DNA from: Exiguobacterium sp. TNDT2
GTDB lineage: Bacteria; Bacillota; Bacilli; Exiguobacteriales; Exiguobacteriaceae
Direction: 5' to 3'
DNA: 53,552 nt
Assembly: GCF_003331145.1 (NCBI RefSeq)
Contig: NZ_QLVE01000018.1
Location: forward strand, 1-53,552
Below the pieces are notes generated by a model. The model was not told the DNA's origin. It did not search any database and saw nothing but the letters and a program-made list of their open reading frames with translations. Shown piece by piece: positions 18,509 to 31,352 of this stretch. A program made the position numbers and the translations under genes. Every line of letters starts with the position of its first letter. Positions within the stretch are counted from its first letter, which is position 1.

Positions 18509-18540
18509 AGAAGCTCGCTATGGCGAGCTTCTTTTATTTC
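18509..18540 (+). terminator. Terminator after rplL
   Basis: AGAAGCTCGC (18509-18518) pairs with GCGAGCTTCT (18523-18532) around TATG, followed by T-rich sequence. Confidence 0.88.
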
Positions 18541-18569
18541 CTTGAAGAGTGGGTTAGGAGGTTCAATGC

Positions 18570-19166
18570 ATGGGAGATCATTACTATACGAACGACCCTC
18601 GTTCGAAAAGTGCCCCTGAGACATGGACGTACGAGTTGCGAGGGAAGACTTATCGCTTCACCTCGGACCACGGCGTGTTCTCGAAAGGATCGGTCGATTT
18701 TGGGTCACGTCTCTTAATCGAATCATTTGAAATGCCTGACGTTGAAGGGCGCATTTTAGATGTGGGCTGCGGCTACGGTCCGATGGGGATCTCGCTTGCC
18801 GACGCCTCTGGGCGTGAAGCCCTCCTCGTCGACGTGAACGAGCGAGCGCTTGCCTTGTCAGAGCAAAACGCCGCCCAAAACGGGGTGACAATCGAGACGC
18901 GACTCAGCCACGCTTACGACACGGTCGGTGATGAACAATTCGCTGCGATCGTGACCAATCCGCCGATTCGGGCCGGAAAGCAAGTGGTCCACACGATTTT
19001 GCGTGAGGCGTATACACACCTTGTCGTAGGTGGCGCGCTCTATGTCGTCATTCAAAAGAAACAAGGAGCGCCTTCTGCCAAAAAGTTGCTTGAAGATGTA
19101 TTTGGTCAAGTCGAGACGGTTGCGAAAGAGAAAGGCTATTTCATTTTCCGAGCAATTCGCTCTTGA
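18570..19166 (+). CDS. ybxB: YbxB, RsmC-like class I SAM-dependent methyltransferase
   Basis: The 198-residue protein resembles the catalytic domain of RsmC, a 16S rRNA guanine-N2 methyltransferase. It has FTSDHGVFSKGSVDFGSRLL, SAM motif I LDVGCGYGPMGI near residue 65, the acidic motif II VDVNERAL, and the N6/N2-methyltransferase NPPIR motif near residue 129. The specific rRNA target is inferred from family only. TAGGAGG is 7 bases before ATG 18570; another ATG at 18566 is out of frame. The position between rplL and rpoB is conserved in Bacillus. Confidence 0.88.
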   Translation: MGDHYYTNDPRSKSAPETWTYELRGKTYRFTSDHGVFSKGSVDFGSRLLIESFEMPDVEGRILDVGCGYGPMGISLADASGREALLVDVNERALALSEQNAAQNGVTIETRLSHAYDTVGDEQFAAIVTNPPIRAGKQVVHTILREAYTHLVVGGALYVVIQKKQGAPSAKKLLEDVFGQVETVAKEKGYFIFRAIRS

Positions 19167-19183
19167 CAAACGGTGAAGTCTTG

Positions 19184-19212
19184 TTGACTCGCTATAACGT
19201 ATATGCTAACAT
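19184..19212 (+). promoter_or_regulatory. Candidate promoter of rpoB-rpoC
   Basis: TTGACT (19184-19189), 17 bases, then TAACAT (19207-19212) with extended TG at 19204. A second, partly overlapping set (TTGACA at 19163, TATAAC at 19193) is too widely spaced. The leader of about 140 bases to rpoB holds no clear terminator. Confidence 0.55.
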
Positions 19213-19359
19213 TATAAAATGCCATTGGAATGGAATTCGCTTTGAACTGCCGCGTTTGCCGCTTTTTAGACGCGGAAAAGGGGCGACATTCAATGACAAT
19301 GTTCGATTATTACGCCCGAAAAATTCGATAGAGAATTGGGGGTCTGAGAGGTGAATCAG

Positions 19360-22300
19360 TTGACTGGTCAACTTGTTCAGTACGGTCGTCACCGTCAGAG
19401 AAGAAGCTTTGCCCGTATCAGTGAGGTATTAGAGCTTCCGAATTTGATTGAAATTCAAACTGCTTCTTACGAGTGGTTCTTGCGTGAAGGATTGAAAGAG
19501 ATGTTCACGGACATTTCGCCAATCTCCGACTTCACTGGAAACCTCGTGCTCGAGTTCATCGATTATTCGCTCAGTGAGCCGAAGTATTCGATTGATGAGT
19601 CGAAGGAGCGAGACGTTACTTACTCTGCGCCACTTCGCGTAAAAGTGCGTCTGCAAAACAAAGAGACAGGTGAGCTCAAAGAACAAGAGGTGTTCATGGG
19701 GGATTTCCCACTCATGACAGAATCGGGAACGTTTATCATTAACGGTGCAGAACGCGTTATCGTTTCCCAGCTTGTTCGTTCGCCGAGCGTTTATTACAAC
19801 GCCAAACTCGATAAAAACGGTAAGCGTGGTTTCGGTGCGACAGTCATTCCGAACCGCGGGGCATGGCTCGAACTTGAGACAGACGCCAAAGATATCGTTT
19901 ACGTTCGTATCGACCGTACCCGTAAAATCCCGGTAACGGTGTTGTTGCGTGCGCTCGGATTCGGTACGGACCAAGAGATTATCGATCTTCTCGGGGATGA
20001 CGAATACCTTCGCAACACCCTTGAAAAAGATAATACGGAATCAACAGAAAAAGCGTTAATCGAGATTTACGAGCGTCTCCGCCCTGGTGAACCACCAACG
20101 GTTGAGAACGCGAAGTCACTTCTCGTGTCACGTTTCTTCGACCCAAAACGTTACGACCTTGCCAACGTCGGTCGCTATAAGATGAACAAAAAACTTCATC
20201 TTAAAAACCGCCTCTTCGGTCAAAAATTGGCCGAGACGCTCGTGGACCCAGAAACAGGCGAAGTCATCGCCGAAGCTGGAACTATTCTCGATCGTCGCAA
20301 CCTTGACCGCGTTCTTCCGCACTTGGAGAACGGCCTCGGTTATATGGATGCTGAGCCGACAGGCGGCGTCGCTGAAGGTGAACCGTTCGGTCTTCAATCG
20401 ATCAAAGTAATCTCACCAGATGACCCAGATGGGGAGCGTATCTTGAACATTATCGGTAACGGCAATATCGACCGCAGCGTGAAACACATCACGCCGGCTG
20501 ATATCATCGCATCGATCAACTACTTCTTTAACTTACTACACGAAGTCGGAACAACAGATGACATCGACCACTTAGGAAACCGTCGTCTTCGTTCAGTCGG
20601 AGAACTTCTCCAAAACCAATTCCGGATCGGGCTTTCTCGTATGGAACGTGTCGTTAAAGAACGGATGTCGATTCAAGATCAAAACGCGATCACACCACAG
20701 GCGCTTATCAACATTCGTCCGGTAATCGCATCGCTTAAAGAGTTCTTCGGTAGTTCGCAATTGTCACAGTTCATGGACCAAACAAACCCGCTCGCAGAGC
20801 TCACGCACAAGCGTCGTCTCTCTGCACTCGGACCGGGTGGTTTGACACGTGAGCGTGCCGGTTTCGAAGTTCGAGACGTACACTATTCGCACTACGGTCG
20901 GATGTGTCCAATCGAAACACCGGAGGGACCGAACATCGGTCTCATCAACTCACTTTCGTCTTATGCGAAAGTAAACGAGTACGGCTTCATCGAAGCACCG
21001 TACCGTCGAGTCGACCCAGAAACAGGTCTCGTCACGAGCGAGATTCAATATATGACGGCGGATGAAGAAGATCTCTACGTCGTCGCCCAGGCGAACATGC
21101 CGCTCACAGAAGAAGGCGGATTCGCCAACGAACAAGTCCTTTGCCGTTTCCGCGGACAAAACTTGTCAGTTGAGCCGAACCGAGTCGATTACATGGACGT
21201 TTCGCCGAAACAGGTTGTTTCTGCCGCGACGGCATGTATCCCGTTCCTCGAGAACGATGACTCGAACCGTGCCCTCATGGGAGCGAACATGCAACGTCAA
21301 GCTGTACCACTTCTTCAGCCAGATTCACCGATTATCGGTACTGGGATGGAGTACGTGTCAGCGAAAGACTCTGGAGCCGCGATCATCGCGAAATTCCCAG
21401 GTGTCGTCGAGCGTGTCACAGCACGTGAAATCTTGGTCCGCCGCACGTCTGACGTGAACGGTTCTGAGGTGTCAGGTGACCTTGACCGCTACAAACTTCA
21501 AAAGTATGTCCGTTCGAACCAAGGGACATGCTACAACCAGAAGCCGATCATCGCTGCTGGCGACCGTGTCGAAAAAGGAGAAATCCTTGCTGACGGTCCG
21601 TCGATGGATATGGGTGAGCTCGCGCTCGGCCGTAACGTCGTCGTCGCCTTCATGACATGGGACGGTTACAACTATGAGGATGCGATCATCATGAGTGAAC
21701 GCCTCGTGAAAGATGACGTGTACACATCGATTCATATCGAAGAGTACGAGTCAGAATCACGCGACACGAAACTCGGACCTGAGGAAATCACACGTGATAT
21801 TCCAAACGTCGGTGATGACGCGCTTCGCAACTTGGACGACCGTGGGATCATCCGCATCGGTGCGGAAGTCAAGGATGGCGATATCCTCGTCGGTAAAGTT
21901 ACGCCTAAAGGTGTGACTGAATTGACGGCGGAAGAGCGTCTCTTGCACGCGATCTTCGGTGAGAAGGCACGTGAAGTCCGTGATACGTCACTCCGTGTAC
22001 CAAACGGCGGCGACGGCATCATTTTGGACGTCAAAGTGTTTGACCGTGAAAACGGTGACGAACTCTCACCAGGCGTGAACCAAATGGTTCGTGTCTACAT
22101 CGTTCAAAAACGTAAGATTCACGAAGGGGATAAGATGGCGGGACGTCACGGTAACAAAGGTGTTATCTCGCGTATCCTTCCTGAAGAAGACATGCCATAT
22201 ATGCCGGACGGCACACCGATTGACATCATGCTTAACCCACTAGGTGTACCATCACGGATGAACATCGGTCAGGTACTCGAACTCCACCTTGGAATGGCGG

Positions 22301-22908
22301 CTAAAAAGCTCGGCATCAAAGTGGCGACACCTGTATTCGATGGTGCGCGTGAGGAAGACGTATGGGCAACGATTGAAGAAGCTGGAATGGACAAAGATGC
22401 CAAGACTCGTCTCTATGACGGTCGTACTGGTGAAGCGTTCGATAACCGCGTCTCGGTCGGTGTCATGTACATGATCAAACTCGCGCACATGGTTGATGAT
22501 AAACTTCACGCACGTTCGACAGGACCATACTCGCTCGTCACGCAGCAACCGCTCGGTGGTAAAGCACAATTCGGTGGACAGCGTTTCGGTGAGATGGAAG
22601 TTTGGGCACTTGAAGCGTACGGCGCAGCCTACACGCTCCAAGAAATCCTTACGATCAAGTCGGATGACACGGTTGGTCGTGTGAAAGCATACGAGGCCAT
22701 CGTGAAAGGTGAGAGCGTTCCGAAAGCGGGCGTTCCTGAGTCGTTCCGCGTCTTGATTAAAGAGCTCCAAGCGCTCGGTATGGAAGTCAAGATGATGTCT
22801 GCGGACGATGAAGAAGTTGAAATGAAAGATGAAGATGACGACAACATCCCGAACGCAACATCGGCGTTAGAACAAGTCGTTCAACCGACTGTTACGGAAG
22901 AGGAATAA
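19360..22908 (+). CDS. rpoB: RNA polymerase beta subunit
   Basis: Catalytic beta subunit, 1182 residues. The rifampicin pocket is intact: [14 protein letters not shown] from 468, His at 483 and Ser at 488, the drug-sensitive residues of Bacillus. The hybrid- and nucleotide-binding regions ([26 protein letters not shown]) and the C-terminal clamp segment ([17 protein letters not shown]) are complete. Start: GAGGTGA (19348-19354) is 5 bases before TTG 19360, giving MTGQLVQYG as in Bacillus, which also uses TTG. A GTG at 19351 is inside the ribosome site. The acidic C-terminal tail is shorter than in B. subtilis. Confidence 0.97.
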   Translation: MTGQLVQYGRHRQRRSFARISEVLELPNLIEIQTASYEWFLREGLKEMFTDISPISDFTGNLVLEFIDYSLSEPKYSIDESKERDVTYSAPLRVKVRLQNKETGELKEQEVFMGDFPLMTESGTFIINGAERVIVSQLVRSPSVYYNAKLDKNGKRGFGATVIPNRGAWLELETDAKDIVYVRIDRTRKIPVTVLLRALGFGTDQEIIDLLGDDEYLRNTLEKDNTESTEKALIEIYERLRPGEPPTVENAKSLLVSRFFDPKRYDLANVGRYKMNKKLHLKNRLFGQKLAETLVDPETGEVIAEAGTILDRRNLDRVLPHLENGLGYMDAEPTGGVAEGEPFGLQSIKVISPDDPDGERILNIIGNGNIDRSVKHITPADIIASINYFFNLLHEVGTTDDIDHLGNRRLRSVGELLQNQFRIGLSRMERVVKERMSIQDQNAITPQALINIRPVIASLKEFFGSSQLSQFMDQTNPLAELTHKRRLSALGPGGLTRERAGFEVRDVHYSHYGRMCPIETPEGPNIGLINSLSSYAKVNEYGFIEAPYRRVDPETGLVTSEIQYMTADEEDLYVVAQANMPLTEEGGFANEQVLCRFRGQNLSVEPNRVDYMDVSPKQVVSAATACIPFLENDDSNRALMGANMQRQAVPLLQPDSPIIGTGMEYVSAKDSGAAIIAKFPGVVERVTAREILVRRTSDVNGSEVSGDLDRYKLQKYVRSNQGTCYNQKPIIAAGDRVEKGEILADGPSMDMGELALGRNVVVAFMTWDGYNYEDAIIMSERLVKDDVYTSIHIEEYESESRDTKLGPEEITRDIPNVGDDALRNLDDRGIIRIGAEVKDGDILVGKVTPKGVTELTAEERLLHAIFGEKAREVRDTSLRVPNGGDGIILDVKVFDRENGDELSPGVNQMVRVYIVQKRKIHEGDKMAGRHGNKGVISRILPEEDMPYMPDGTPIDIMLNPLGVPSRMNIGQVLELHLGMAAKKLGIKVATPVFDGAREEDVWATIEEAGMDKDAKTRLYDGRTGEAFDNRVSVGVMYMIKLAHMVDDKLHARSTGPYSLVTQQPLGGKAQFGGQRFGEMEVWALEAYGAAYTLQEILTIKSDDTVGRVKAYEAIVKGESVPKAGVPESFRVLIKELQALGMEVKMMSADDEEVEMKDEDDDNIPNATSALEQVVQPTVTEEE

Positions 22909-22930
22909 GGCGAAAAGGGAGGTCGGCCCC

Positions 22931-25900
22931 TTGGTAGATGTTAATCGATTTGAATATATGAAAATCGGCTTGGCTTCACCGGAGAAGATCCGTTCGTGGT
23001 CTTACGGGGAAGTCAAAAAGCCGGAAACGATCAACTATCGTACACTCAAACCAGAGAAGGACGGATTGTTCTGTGAACGAATCTTCGGTCCTACGAAAGA
23101 CTGGGAATGTTACTGCGGGAAATACAAACGGATCCGTTATAAAGGAGTCATTTGTGACCGCTGTGGCGTTGAAGTGACGAAAGCGAAAGTGCGTCGCGAG
23201 CGTATGGGCCATATCGAGCTCGCGGCACCAGTTTCGCACATCTGGTACTTCAAAGGGATTCCAAGCCGAATGGGGCTTGTTCTCGACATGTCACCACGTG
23301 CGCTCGAAGAAGTAATCTATTTCGCGTCGTACGTCGTGACGGAGCCAGGTGACACTCCGCTTGAGAAGAAACAACTTCTCTCGGAAAAAGAATACCGTCT
23401 CTACCGTGAAAAATACGGTAGTGACTTCAAAGCAGACATGGGTGCGGAAGCAATCCGGACACTCCTTCAAGACGTGCAACTCGAGAAGGAAGTCGGAGAA
23501 CTCCGCGAAGAATTGAAGACAGTTCAAGGTCAACGTCGTACACGTGCGATTAAACGTCTTGAAGTGCTCGATGCATTCTTCACGTCAGGCAATGATCCAG
23601 ATTGGATGATCCTCGAAGTACTTCCTGTCATTCCGCCTGAACTTCGCCCGATGGTGCAGCTCGACGGTGGACGCTTTGCGACATCTGACTTGAACGATTT
23701 GTATCGTCGAGTCATCAACCGTAACAACCGTCTCAAACGTTTGCTCGACCTCGGCGCGCCGAACATCATCGTGCAAAACGAGAAGCGTATGCTTCAAGAA
23801 GCGGTTGACGCTCTCATCGACAATGGTCGTCGTGGTCGTCCGGTCACAGGACCAGGTAACCGTCCGTTGAAATCACTTTCACACATGTTGAAAGGGAAAC
23901 AAGGTCGTTTCCGTCAAAACCTTCTTGGTAAACGGGTCGACTATTCAGGACGTTCGGTTATTGTCGTTGGTCCAAACTTGAAGATGTACCAATGTGGTCT
24001 CCCGAAAGAGATGGCACTTGAACTCTTCAAACCGTTCGTGATGAAAGAACTTGTCGGTCGCGGCATCGCGTCGAACATCAAGAACGCCAAACGTAAAATC
24101 GAGAAGATGCAACCAGAAATTTGGGGCGTCCTCGAAGAAGTCATTCGTGAGCATCCGGTTCTCTTGAACCGTGCCCCAACGCTTCACCGACTAGGGATTC
24201 AAGCTTTCGAACCGATTCTCGTCGAAGGTCGCGCGATTCGCCTTCACCCGCTCGTATGTACGGCTTATAACGCCGACTTCGATGGTGACCAAATGGCGGT
24301 TCACGTACCACTTTCTGCTGAAGCACAAGCGGAAGCTCGTCTTCTCATGCTCGCAGCGCAAAACATCTTGAACCCGAAAGACGGTAAACCAGTTGTTACA
24401 CCATCGCAAGATATGGTCCTCGGTAACTACTACATCTCGCTTGAACGCGACGATGCCGTCGGACAAGGGAAAATTTTGTCGAACGTGAACGAAGCGCTCA
24501 TCGCGTATCAAAATGGCTATGTCCACTTGCATACACGTGTCGCTCTTCCAGCACGCACGCTCAACAACCCGACGTTCACAGATGAACAAAACGAGAAATT
24601 ATTGATCACAACGGTCGGAAAAATGATCTTTAACGAGATCTTGCCGAACACGTTCCCATACTTGAACGAGCCGACGATGGAAAACTTACAGGAAGCAACG
24701 CCTGACAAGTACTTTATCGACAAAGGTGCCAACGTAGCGGAAGAAATCGCTTCACGTCCTTTGGTTGAACCGTTCAAAAAAGGATTCCTTGGAAAAGTCA
24801 TCGCGGAAGTGTTCCAGAAGTTTGAAACGACTGAAACAAGCCGCATGCTTGACCGGATGAAAGATCTCGGCTTCAAACACTCGACGAAAGCCGGTGTGAC
24901 GGTCGGAATCGCTGATATCATCGTTCTTCCGGACAAACAAGAGATCCTTGATGAAGCGCAAACTCAAGTCGATCAAATCATGAAGTCATTCCGTCGCGGT
25001 CTCATCACTGAAGATGAGCGTTACGAGCGCGTTGTACGTTCTTGGAACGAAGCGAAGGATGAGATTCAATCACGATTGATGAAATCCCTCAATCGCTTGA
25101 ACCCAATCTTCATGATGTCTGACTCAGGTGCCCGTGGTAACGCGTCCAACTTCACGCAGCTCGCAGGGATGCGTGGTTTGATGGCCGCTCCATCTGGCCG
25201 CATCATCGAACTTCCGATCAAATCTTCATTCCGTGAAGGTCTGACGGTACAAGAGTACTTCATCTCGACGCACGGTGCGCGTAAAGGTCTTGCCGATACA
25301 GCCCTTAAGACGGCTGACTCAGGTTATTTGACGCGTCGTCTTGTTGACGTAGCCCAAGATGTCATCATCCGTGAAGAAGATTGTGGAACGGACCGCGGAA
25401 TCCGCGTTGCCGCTCTCCGCGAAGGCACGGAAGAAATCGAAAACTTGTATGACCGCCTCGTCGGCCGTACAGCGTTCGAGACAGTGGCACATCCGGAAAC
25501 GGGTGAAGTCATGGTCGAGAAGAACCAATTGATTACCGAAGATCTCGCTCGCGACATCGTCGACGCTGGAATCGAACGAGTTGAAATCCGTACAGCCTTT
25601 ACATGTAACACGTCACACGGCGTATGTAAGAAATGTTACGGCCGCAACTTGGCGACTGGCTCGAACGTTGAAGTCGGCGAAGCTGTCGGAATCATCGCCG
25701 CGCAATCAATCGGTGAACCAGGAACGCAGCTTACAATGCGTACCTTCCACACAGGTGGGGTAGCCGGAGATGATATCACACAAGGTCTTCCACGTATCCA
25801 AGAGGTATTTGAGGCCCGTAACCCGAAAGGGCAAGCGGTCATCTCGGAAATCCCTGGTACGGTCATTGACTTTACAGAATCGCGTGACAAGCGGGAACTC

Positions 25901-26530
25901 ACCGTCGAAGGACTTAGTGAGACACGCACGTACACGATCCCGTTCGGAGCACGTCTCCGTGTTCAAATCGGAGATACGGTAGAAGCGGGAGAAGTCTTCA
26001 CGGAAGGTTCGATCGATCCGAAAGAATTGCTCGCCGTCCGTGGTGTATCTGGCGTACAAAACTACCTTCTCCAAGAAGTACAAAAAGTTTATCGGATGCA
26101 AGGGGTAGAGATCGGCGACAAACACGTCGAAGTCATGGTTCGCCAAATGCTTCGCCGCGTCAAAGTCATCGAGTCTGGTGATACGCCGCTCCTCCCTGGT
26201 TCGCTCGTCGACATCAGCGTCTTCAAGGAAGCGTGTAAAGATGCGCTCCGTGAAGGCAAGAGCCCGGCGACGGCGAAACCGGTCCTTCTCGGAATCACGA
26301 AAGCGTCGCTTGAGACAGATTCGTTCCTCTCGGCCGCTTCGTTCCAAGAAACGACTCGTGTATTGACAGATGCTGCCATCAAAGGCAAGCGCGACTATCT
26401 CCTTGGACTCAAAGAGAACGTCATCATCGGGAAACTCGTTCCAGCTGGTACTGGGATGCCGGTTTACCGTGATGTTCAACTCAAAGAAGAAGAGACGAAA
26501 GCCGTCCTCGAAGACACGACAGTCGAATAA
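22931..26530 (+). CDS. rpoC: RNA polymerase beta' subunit
   Basis: Catalytic beta' subunit, 1199 residues. The N-terminal zinc ribbon is ECYCGKYK with CDRCG. The Mg2+-binding active site NADFDGD is at 447-453, the bridge and trigger regions carry [18 protein letters not shown] and [10 protein letters not shown]-like [13 protein letters not shown], and a second zinc site has [19 protein letters not shown] precedes TTG 22931; the start [10 protein letters not shown] matches the family. It is 22 bases after rpoB and surely co-transcribed. Confidence 0.97.
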   Translation: MVDVNRFEYMKIGLASPEKIRSWSYGEVKKPETINYRTLKPEKDGLFCERIFGPTKDWECYCGKYKRIRYKGVICDRCGVEVTKAKVRRERMGHIELAAPVSHIWYFKGIPSRMGLVLDMSPRALEEVIYFASYVVTEPGDTPLEKKQLLSEKEYRLYREKYGSDFKADMGAEAIRTLLQDVQLEKEVGELREELKTVQGQRRTRAIKRLEVLDAFFTSGNDPDWMILEVLPVIPPELRPMVQLDGGRFATSDLNDLYRRVINRNNRLKRLLDLGAPNIIVQNEKRMLQEAVDALIDNGRRGRPVTGPGNRPLKSLSHMLKGKQGRFRQNLLGKRVDYSGRSVIVVGPNLKMYQCGLPKEMALELFKPFVMKELVGRGIASNIKNAKRKIEKMQPEIWGVLEEVIREHPVLLNRAPTLHRLGIQAFEPILVEGRAIRLHPLVCTAYNADFDGDQMAVHVPLSAEAQAEARLLMLAAQNILNPKDGKPVVTPSQDMVLGNYYISLERDDAVGQGKILSNVNEALIAYQNGYVHLHTRVALPARTLNNPTFTDEQNEKLLITTVGKMIFNEILPNTFPYLNEPTMENLQEATPDKYFIDKGANVAEEIASRPLVEPFKKGFLGKVIAEVFQKFETTETSRMLDRMKDLGFKHSTKAGVTVGIADIIVLPDKQEILDEAQTQVDQIMKSFRRGLITEDERYERVVRSWNEAKDEIQSRLMKSLNRLNPIFMMSDSGARGNASNFTQLAGMRGLMAAPSGRIIELPIKSSFREGLTVQEYFISTHGARKGLADTALKTADSGYLTRRLVDVAQDVIIREEDCGTDRGIRVAALREGTEEIENLYDRLVGRTAFETVAHPETGEVMVEKNQLITEDLARDIVDAGIERVEIRTAFTCNTSHGVCKKCYGRNLATGSNVEVGEAVGIIAAQSIGEPGTQLTMRTFHTGGVAGDDITQGLPRIQEVFEARNPKGQAVISEIPGTVIDFTESRDKRELTVEGLSETRTYTIPFGARLRVQIGDTVEAGEVFTEGSIDPKELLAVRGVSGVQNYLLQEVQKVYRMQGVEIGDKHVEVMVRQMLRRVKVIESGDTPLLPGSLVDISVFKEACKDALREGKSPATAKPVLLGITKASLETDSFLSAASFQETTRVLTDAAIKGKRDYLLGLKENVIIGKLVPAGTGMPVYRDVQLKEEETKAVLEDTTVE

Positions 26531-26537
26531 AAACGTC

Positions 26538-26566
26538 TTGACAGCATAGGTTGGCGGTGCTACTAT
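26538..26566 (+). promoter_or_regulatory. Strong promoter of the str operon
   Basis: TTGACA (26538-26543), a 17-base spacer, and TACTAT (26561-26566) with extended TG at 26558. It starts 8 bases after the rpoC stop, so rpsL is separately transcribed; the predicted start is near 26573. Confidence 0.82.
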
Positions 26567-26572
26567 GATTTA

Positions 26573-26818
26573 GTGCCGCCAATCGGTTGTTGTCGATGAC
26601 AACGGTGTCCAGCAGTCGGCAAGCTACTTGGACGTCACCCGATCTTTCTTCGGAAAGGTTTGGCTGCTATTATTGCCACTTTCAAGGTATAACTCACGTT
26701 TTTGCGAGGTCATGGAATGCCTACGCCTCGTAAAAGCGTTTCGTTATGACCTTAAATGAACCACCCGGGTCGGTGGGTCTAGAAAAAAGCAACATTCAGG
26801 AAGGGAGGATCTTCAAAG
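26573..26818 (+). ncRNA. Long structured leader of rpsL, class not recognised
   Basis: About 246 bases with no gene hold a chain of hairpins: GTTGTC/GACAAC (26589-26603); GGTGTCCA with TGGA..CACC (26604-26611 and 26629-26639); CTTTC-TTCG-GAAAG (26644-26657, a UUCG tetraloop); a 10-bp TTTTGCGAGG/CCTCGTAAAA stem (26700-26709 and 26726-26735); and CCACC/GGTGG (26761-26765 and 26772-26776). None is followed by a proper T-run. In Bacillus this place holds an L7Ae-like gene. An autoregulatory site for an operon protein such as S7 or S12 is possible, but this is inference. Confidence 0.55.
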
Positions 26819-27241
26819 ATGCCTACTATCAACCAGTTAGTCCGTAAAGGACGTAAATCGAAAGTCGTTAAATCTGACTCTCCAGCACTTAACAAAGGTT
26901 ACAACAGTTTCATCAAGTCACAAACAAACGTGAGCTCGCCACAAAAACGTGGTGTTTGTACACGTGTTGGTACAATGACTCCGAAGAAACCGAACTCGGC
27001 ATTACGTAAGTATGCTCGTGTTCGTTTGACTAACCAAATCGAAGTGACTGCGTACATTCCAGGTATTGGCCACAACCTTCAAGAGCACAGCGTTGTTCTT
27101 ATCCGTGGAGGACGTGTAAAAGACTTACCAGGGGTACGTTACCACATCGTTCGTGGTGCGCTTGACACTGCAGGTGTGGACGGACGTATGCAAGGCCGTT
27201 CTAAATACGGTACGAAACGTCCGAAAGCTGCGAAGAAGTAA
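26819..27241 (+). CDS. rpsL: Ribosomal protein S12
   Basis: S12 sits at the decoding centre of the 30S subunit. The 140 residues include the two streptomycin-related loops in sensitive form ([14 protein letters not shown] and [14 protein letters not shown]) and the C-terminal [18 protein letters not shown] precedes the ATG. First gene of the str operon, behind the long leader. Confidence 0.97.
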   Translation: MPTINQLVRKGRKSKVVKSDSPALNKGYNSFIKSQTNVSSPQKRGVCTRVGTMTPKKPNSALRKYARVRLTNQIEVTAYIPGIGHNLQEHSVVLIRGGRVKDLPGVRYHIVRGALDTAGVDGRMQGRSKYGTKRPKAAKK

Positions 27242-27288
27242 TTCTCGCCAACTAAAAACTACTGAAATTTTGAAAGGAGGGTACTCGG

Positions 27289-27756
27289 ATGCGTAAAAAC
27301 CGTGCAGAACGTCGTGACGTTATCGCAGATCCGATCTACAACTCGAAATTGGTAACTCGCCTCATTAACCGTGTCATGTTAGACGGTAAAAAAGGTACAG
27401 CTCAAACTATCATTTACAACGCATTTGGCCTCATCGCTGAACGCTCAGGCAAAGAGCCTATGGAAGTGTTCGAAGAAGCAATGAACAACATCATGCCTGT
27501 ACTTGAAGTTAAAGCTCGCCGTGTTGGTGGAGCAAACTACCAAGTTCCTGTTGAAGTTCGTCCAGAGCGCCGTACGACACTTGGTCTTCGTTACCTCGTG
27601 AACTACGCTCGTCTCCGCAACGAGAAAACGATGGAGCAACGTATCGCGAACGAAATCATGGATGCAGCCAACAACACTGGTGCGTCTGTTAAGAAACGCG
27701 AAGACATGCATAAGATGGCAGAAGCGAACAAAGCGTTTGCTCACTATCGTTGGTAA
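27289..27756 (+). CDS. rpsG: Ribosomal protein S7
   Basis: S7 starts assembly of the 30S head and contacts E-site tRNA. The 155 residues contain [20 protein letters not shown], the beta-hairpin region [17 protein letters not shown] and the end [17 protein letters not shown] precedes the ATG. S7 is the usual feedback regulator of str operons in enterobacteria; whether it acts here is unknown. Confidence 0.97.
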   Translation: MRKNRAERRDVIADPIYNSKLVTRLINRVMLDGKKGTAQTIIYNAFGLIAERSGKEPMEVFEEAMNNIMPVLEVKARRVGGANYQVPVEVRPERRTTLGLRYLVNYARLRNEKTMEQRIANEIMDAANNTGASVKKREDMHKMAEANKAFAHYRW

Positions 27757-27770
27757 GTTAAACGTAAAGA

Positions 27771-27807
27771 CCACTCCACGTCACCAAGCGGTGGCTTAAT
27801 GGAGTGG
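27771..27807 (+). promoter_or_regulatory. Nested hairpin between rpsG and fusA
   Basis: CCACTCCA (27771-27778) pairs with TGGAGTGG (27800-27807), and inside it CACC (27782-27785) pairs with GGTG (27790-27793). Only CTTTC follows, so it is at best a weak terminator. A perfect TATAAT at 27816-27821 without a good -35 may be an additional promoter for fusA. Confidence 0.5.
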
Positions 27808-27872
27808 CTTTCGGGTATAATCATATCGTGTGCCAGCACACGAAAAACACATGCGGAAGGAGAATACCCAGT

Positions 27873-29951
27873 ATGGCAAGAGAATTCTCCCTAAAGAATA
27901 CTCGTAACATCGGGATCATGGCTCACATTGATGCCGGTAAAACGACAACAACTGAACGTATTCTTTATTACACAGGTCGTATCCACAAAATTGGTGAAAC
28001 TCATGAAGGAGCTTCACAAATGGACTGGATGGAGCAGGAGCAAGAGCGTGGAATCACGATCACTTCTGCTGCGACAACTGCACAGTGGAATGGCCACCGT
28101 GTAAACATCATCGATACACCTGGACACGTAGACTTCACAGTTGAAGTTGAACGTTCACTCCGTGTACTTGATGGCGCAGTTGCAGTACTTGACGCACAGT
28201 CAGGTGTTGAACCACAAACAGAAACTGTATGGCGTCAAGCGACGACTTATGGTGTTCCACGTGTCGTATTCGTCAACAAGATGGATAAGATCGGTGCGGA
28301 CTTCTTGTACTCGGTGAAAACACTTCACGAGCGTCTCCAGGCAAATGCACACCCAATCCAACTTCCAATTGGCGCGGAAGACGAATTCAAAGGAATCGTT
28401 GACCTCGTTGAGATGAAGACGTACATGTACTCAAACGACCTCGGTACTGACATCGAAGTAATCGATGGCTTCCCAGCTGACATGGCTGACCAAGCTGAAG
28501 AACTTCGTGGTCAATTGATCGAAGCGGTTGCGGACTACAACGAAGAGTTGATGATGAAATACCTCGAAGGCGAAGAGATCTCAATTGAAGAACTCAAAGC
28601 TGGTATTCGTAAAGCAACGCTTAGCGTAGAATTCTACCCTGTACTCGTTGGTTCGGCCTTCAAAAACAAAGGTGTTCAATTGATGTTGGACGCTGTTGTT
28701 GATTACCTCCCGTCACCAGTTGACGTTGAGTCAATCAAAGGGGTTAACCTCGATACAGAAGAAGAAATCACGCGTGAACCTTCGGACGAAGCGCCATTCT
28801 CGGCACTTGCGTTCAAAGTCATGACTGACCCTTACGTCGGTAAATTGACATTCTTCCGTGTGTACTCTGGTACAGCACAAGCTGGTTCGTATGTGAAGAA
28901 CTCGACTAAAGGTAAGCGCGAGCGCCTCGGTCGTATCCTTCAGATGCACGCGAACAGCCGTGAAGAAATTCCAATGGTATATGCTGGTGACATCGCCGCA
29001 GCTGTTGGTCTTAAAGATACTACGACTGGTGATACGCTTTGCTCAGAGAAAGACAACGTCGTTCTCGAGTCAATGACATTCCCAGAACCAGTTATCTCGG
29101 TCGCAATCGAGCCTAAATCGAAAGCTGACCAAGACAAGATGGGTCAAGCTCTCGCGAAACTCGCAGAAGAGGATCCAACTTTCCGCACTGAAACAAACCA
29201 AGAGACTGGTCAAACAATCATCTCTGGTATGGGTGAGCTTCACCTTGATATCCTCGTTGACCGTATGCGTCGCGAATTCAAAGTAGAAGCTAACGTCGGT
29301 GCACCACAAGTTGCTTACCGTGAGACAATCCGTGGCGCTGCGAAGATCGATTCGAAATTCGTACGTCAATCAGGTGGTCGCGGTCAGTACGGTCACGTTG
29401 TCGTAGAATTCGAGCCGAACGAAGAAGGCGCTGGATTCGCATTCGAGAACAAAATCGTCGGTGGTGTTGTACCACGTGAATACGTCCCAGCTGTTCAAAG
29501 CGGGATTGAAGAAGCTCTCGAAAACGGTATCCTCGCGGGTTACCCAGTAGTTGACGTTAAAGCTGCTCTCGTCTTCGGATCGTACCACGATGTCGACTCG
29601 AACGAGATGGCGTTTAAAGTTGCTGCTTCGATGGCGGTTAAACAACTTAAGGAGCAAGCGAAAGCTGTCATCCTTGAGCCAATGATGCGTGTTGAAGTTG
29701 TCATCCCAGAAGAATACTTGGGAGACATCATGGGTGACGTCACGTCACGCCGTGGACGCGTAGAAGGTATGGAAGCACGCGGTAACGCTCAAGTCGTTAA
29801 AGCAATGGTTCCACTTTCAGAAATGTTTGGCTATGCGACATCGCTTCGTTCACGTACGCAAGGACGTGGAACGTACTCGATGCACTTCGACCACTATGAA
29901 GAAGTGCCGAAGTCAATCGCAGAAGAAATCATCAAAAAAGCGAACGGCTAA
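27873..29951 (+). CDS. fusA: Elongation factor G
   Basis: EF-G drives translocation and, with RRF, ribosome recycling. The 692 residues start with the GTPase domain: P-loop [15 protein letters not shown], switch [10 protein letters not shown], and NKMD. The five-domain architecture follows, with domain [13 protein letters not shown]-like [16 protein letters not shown] and the C-terminal [19 protein letters not shown] precedes ATG 27873; the open frame extends back to 27804 without a ribosome site. Confidence 0.97.
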   Translation: MAREFSLKNTRNIGIMAHIDAGKTTTTERILYYTGRIHKIGETHEGASQMDWMEQEQERGITITSAATTAQWNGHRVNIIDTPGHVDFTVEVERSLRVLDGAVAVLDAQSGVEPQTETVWRQATTYGVPRVVFVNKMDKIGADFLYSVKTLHERLQANAHPIQLPIGAEDEFKGIVDLVEMKTYMYSNDLGTDIEVIDGFPADMADQAEELRGQLIEAVADYNEELMMKYLEGEEISIEELKAGIRKATLSVEFYPVLVGSAFKNKGVQLMLDAVVDYLPSPVDVESIKGVNLDTEEEITREPSDEAPFSALAFKVMTDPYVGKLTFFRVYSGTAQAGSYVKNSTKGKRERLGRILQMHANSREEIPMVYAGDIAAAVGLKDTTTGDTLCSEKDNVVLESMTFPEPVISVAIEPKSKADQDKMGQALAKLAEEDPTFRTETNQETGQTIISGMGELHLDILVDRMRREFKVEANVGAPQVAYRETIRGAAKIDSKFVRQSGGRGQYGHVVVEFEPNEEGAGFAFENKIVGGVVPREYVPAVQSGIEEALENGILAGYPVVDVKAALVFGSYHDVDSNEMAFKVAASMAVKQLKEQAKAVILEPMMRVEVVIPEEYLGDIMGDVTSRRGRVEGMEARGNAQVVKAMVPLSEMFGYATSLRSRTQGRGTYSMHFDHYEEVPKSIAEEIIKKANG

Positions 29952-29987
29952 TAACGGTTGTAACGCTGAATTGATTGTTGTAAGCTA

Positions 29988-30023
29988 AGGAAGACGTATG
30001 TTAAAAGTAGCCTACGTCTTCCT
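29988..30023 (+). repeat. Perfect 11-bp inverted repeat between fusA and tuf
   Basis: AGGAAGACGTA (29988-29998) and TACGTCTTCCT (30013-30023) form a perfect stem with a 14-base loop. No T-run follows on the + strand (AGTTAAATAAA), so it is not a standard terminator; it could mark mRNA processing or stabilise the tuf transcript. Confidence 0.6.
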
Positions 30024-30066
30024 AGTTAAATAAAAAACTAATTGTCTAATAGAGGAGGAATCTAGA

Positions 30067-31254
<1,188 letters not shown>

Positions 31255-31265
31255 TCGATGTCTTT

Positions 31266-31300
31266 AAGCAGTCCGCATTTTGTGGGCTGCTTTTTTATTT
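31266..31300 (+). terminator. Terminator after tuf
   Basis: AAGCAGTCCGC (31266-31276) pairs with GTGGGCTGCTT (31282-31292) with two wobbles, followed by six T and further T-rich bases. Confidence 0.87.
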
Positions 31301-31352
31301 TATGGCGAGACGTGGTAAGATGGGACATATGTTGCAGGGAGGGAAGACGAGT

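Noticed and set aside
25706-26479. 257-codon open frame on the minus strand within rpoC
   Set aside because: Fully antisense to a conserved gene, no ribosome site, no family resemblance; long antisense frames are common in this codon usage.
29988-30023. Terminator call for the fusA-tuf hairpin
   Set aside because: No T-run on either strand next to the stem, and tuf has no clear promoter of its own, so read-through is required.
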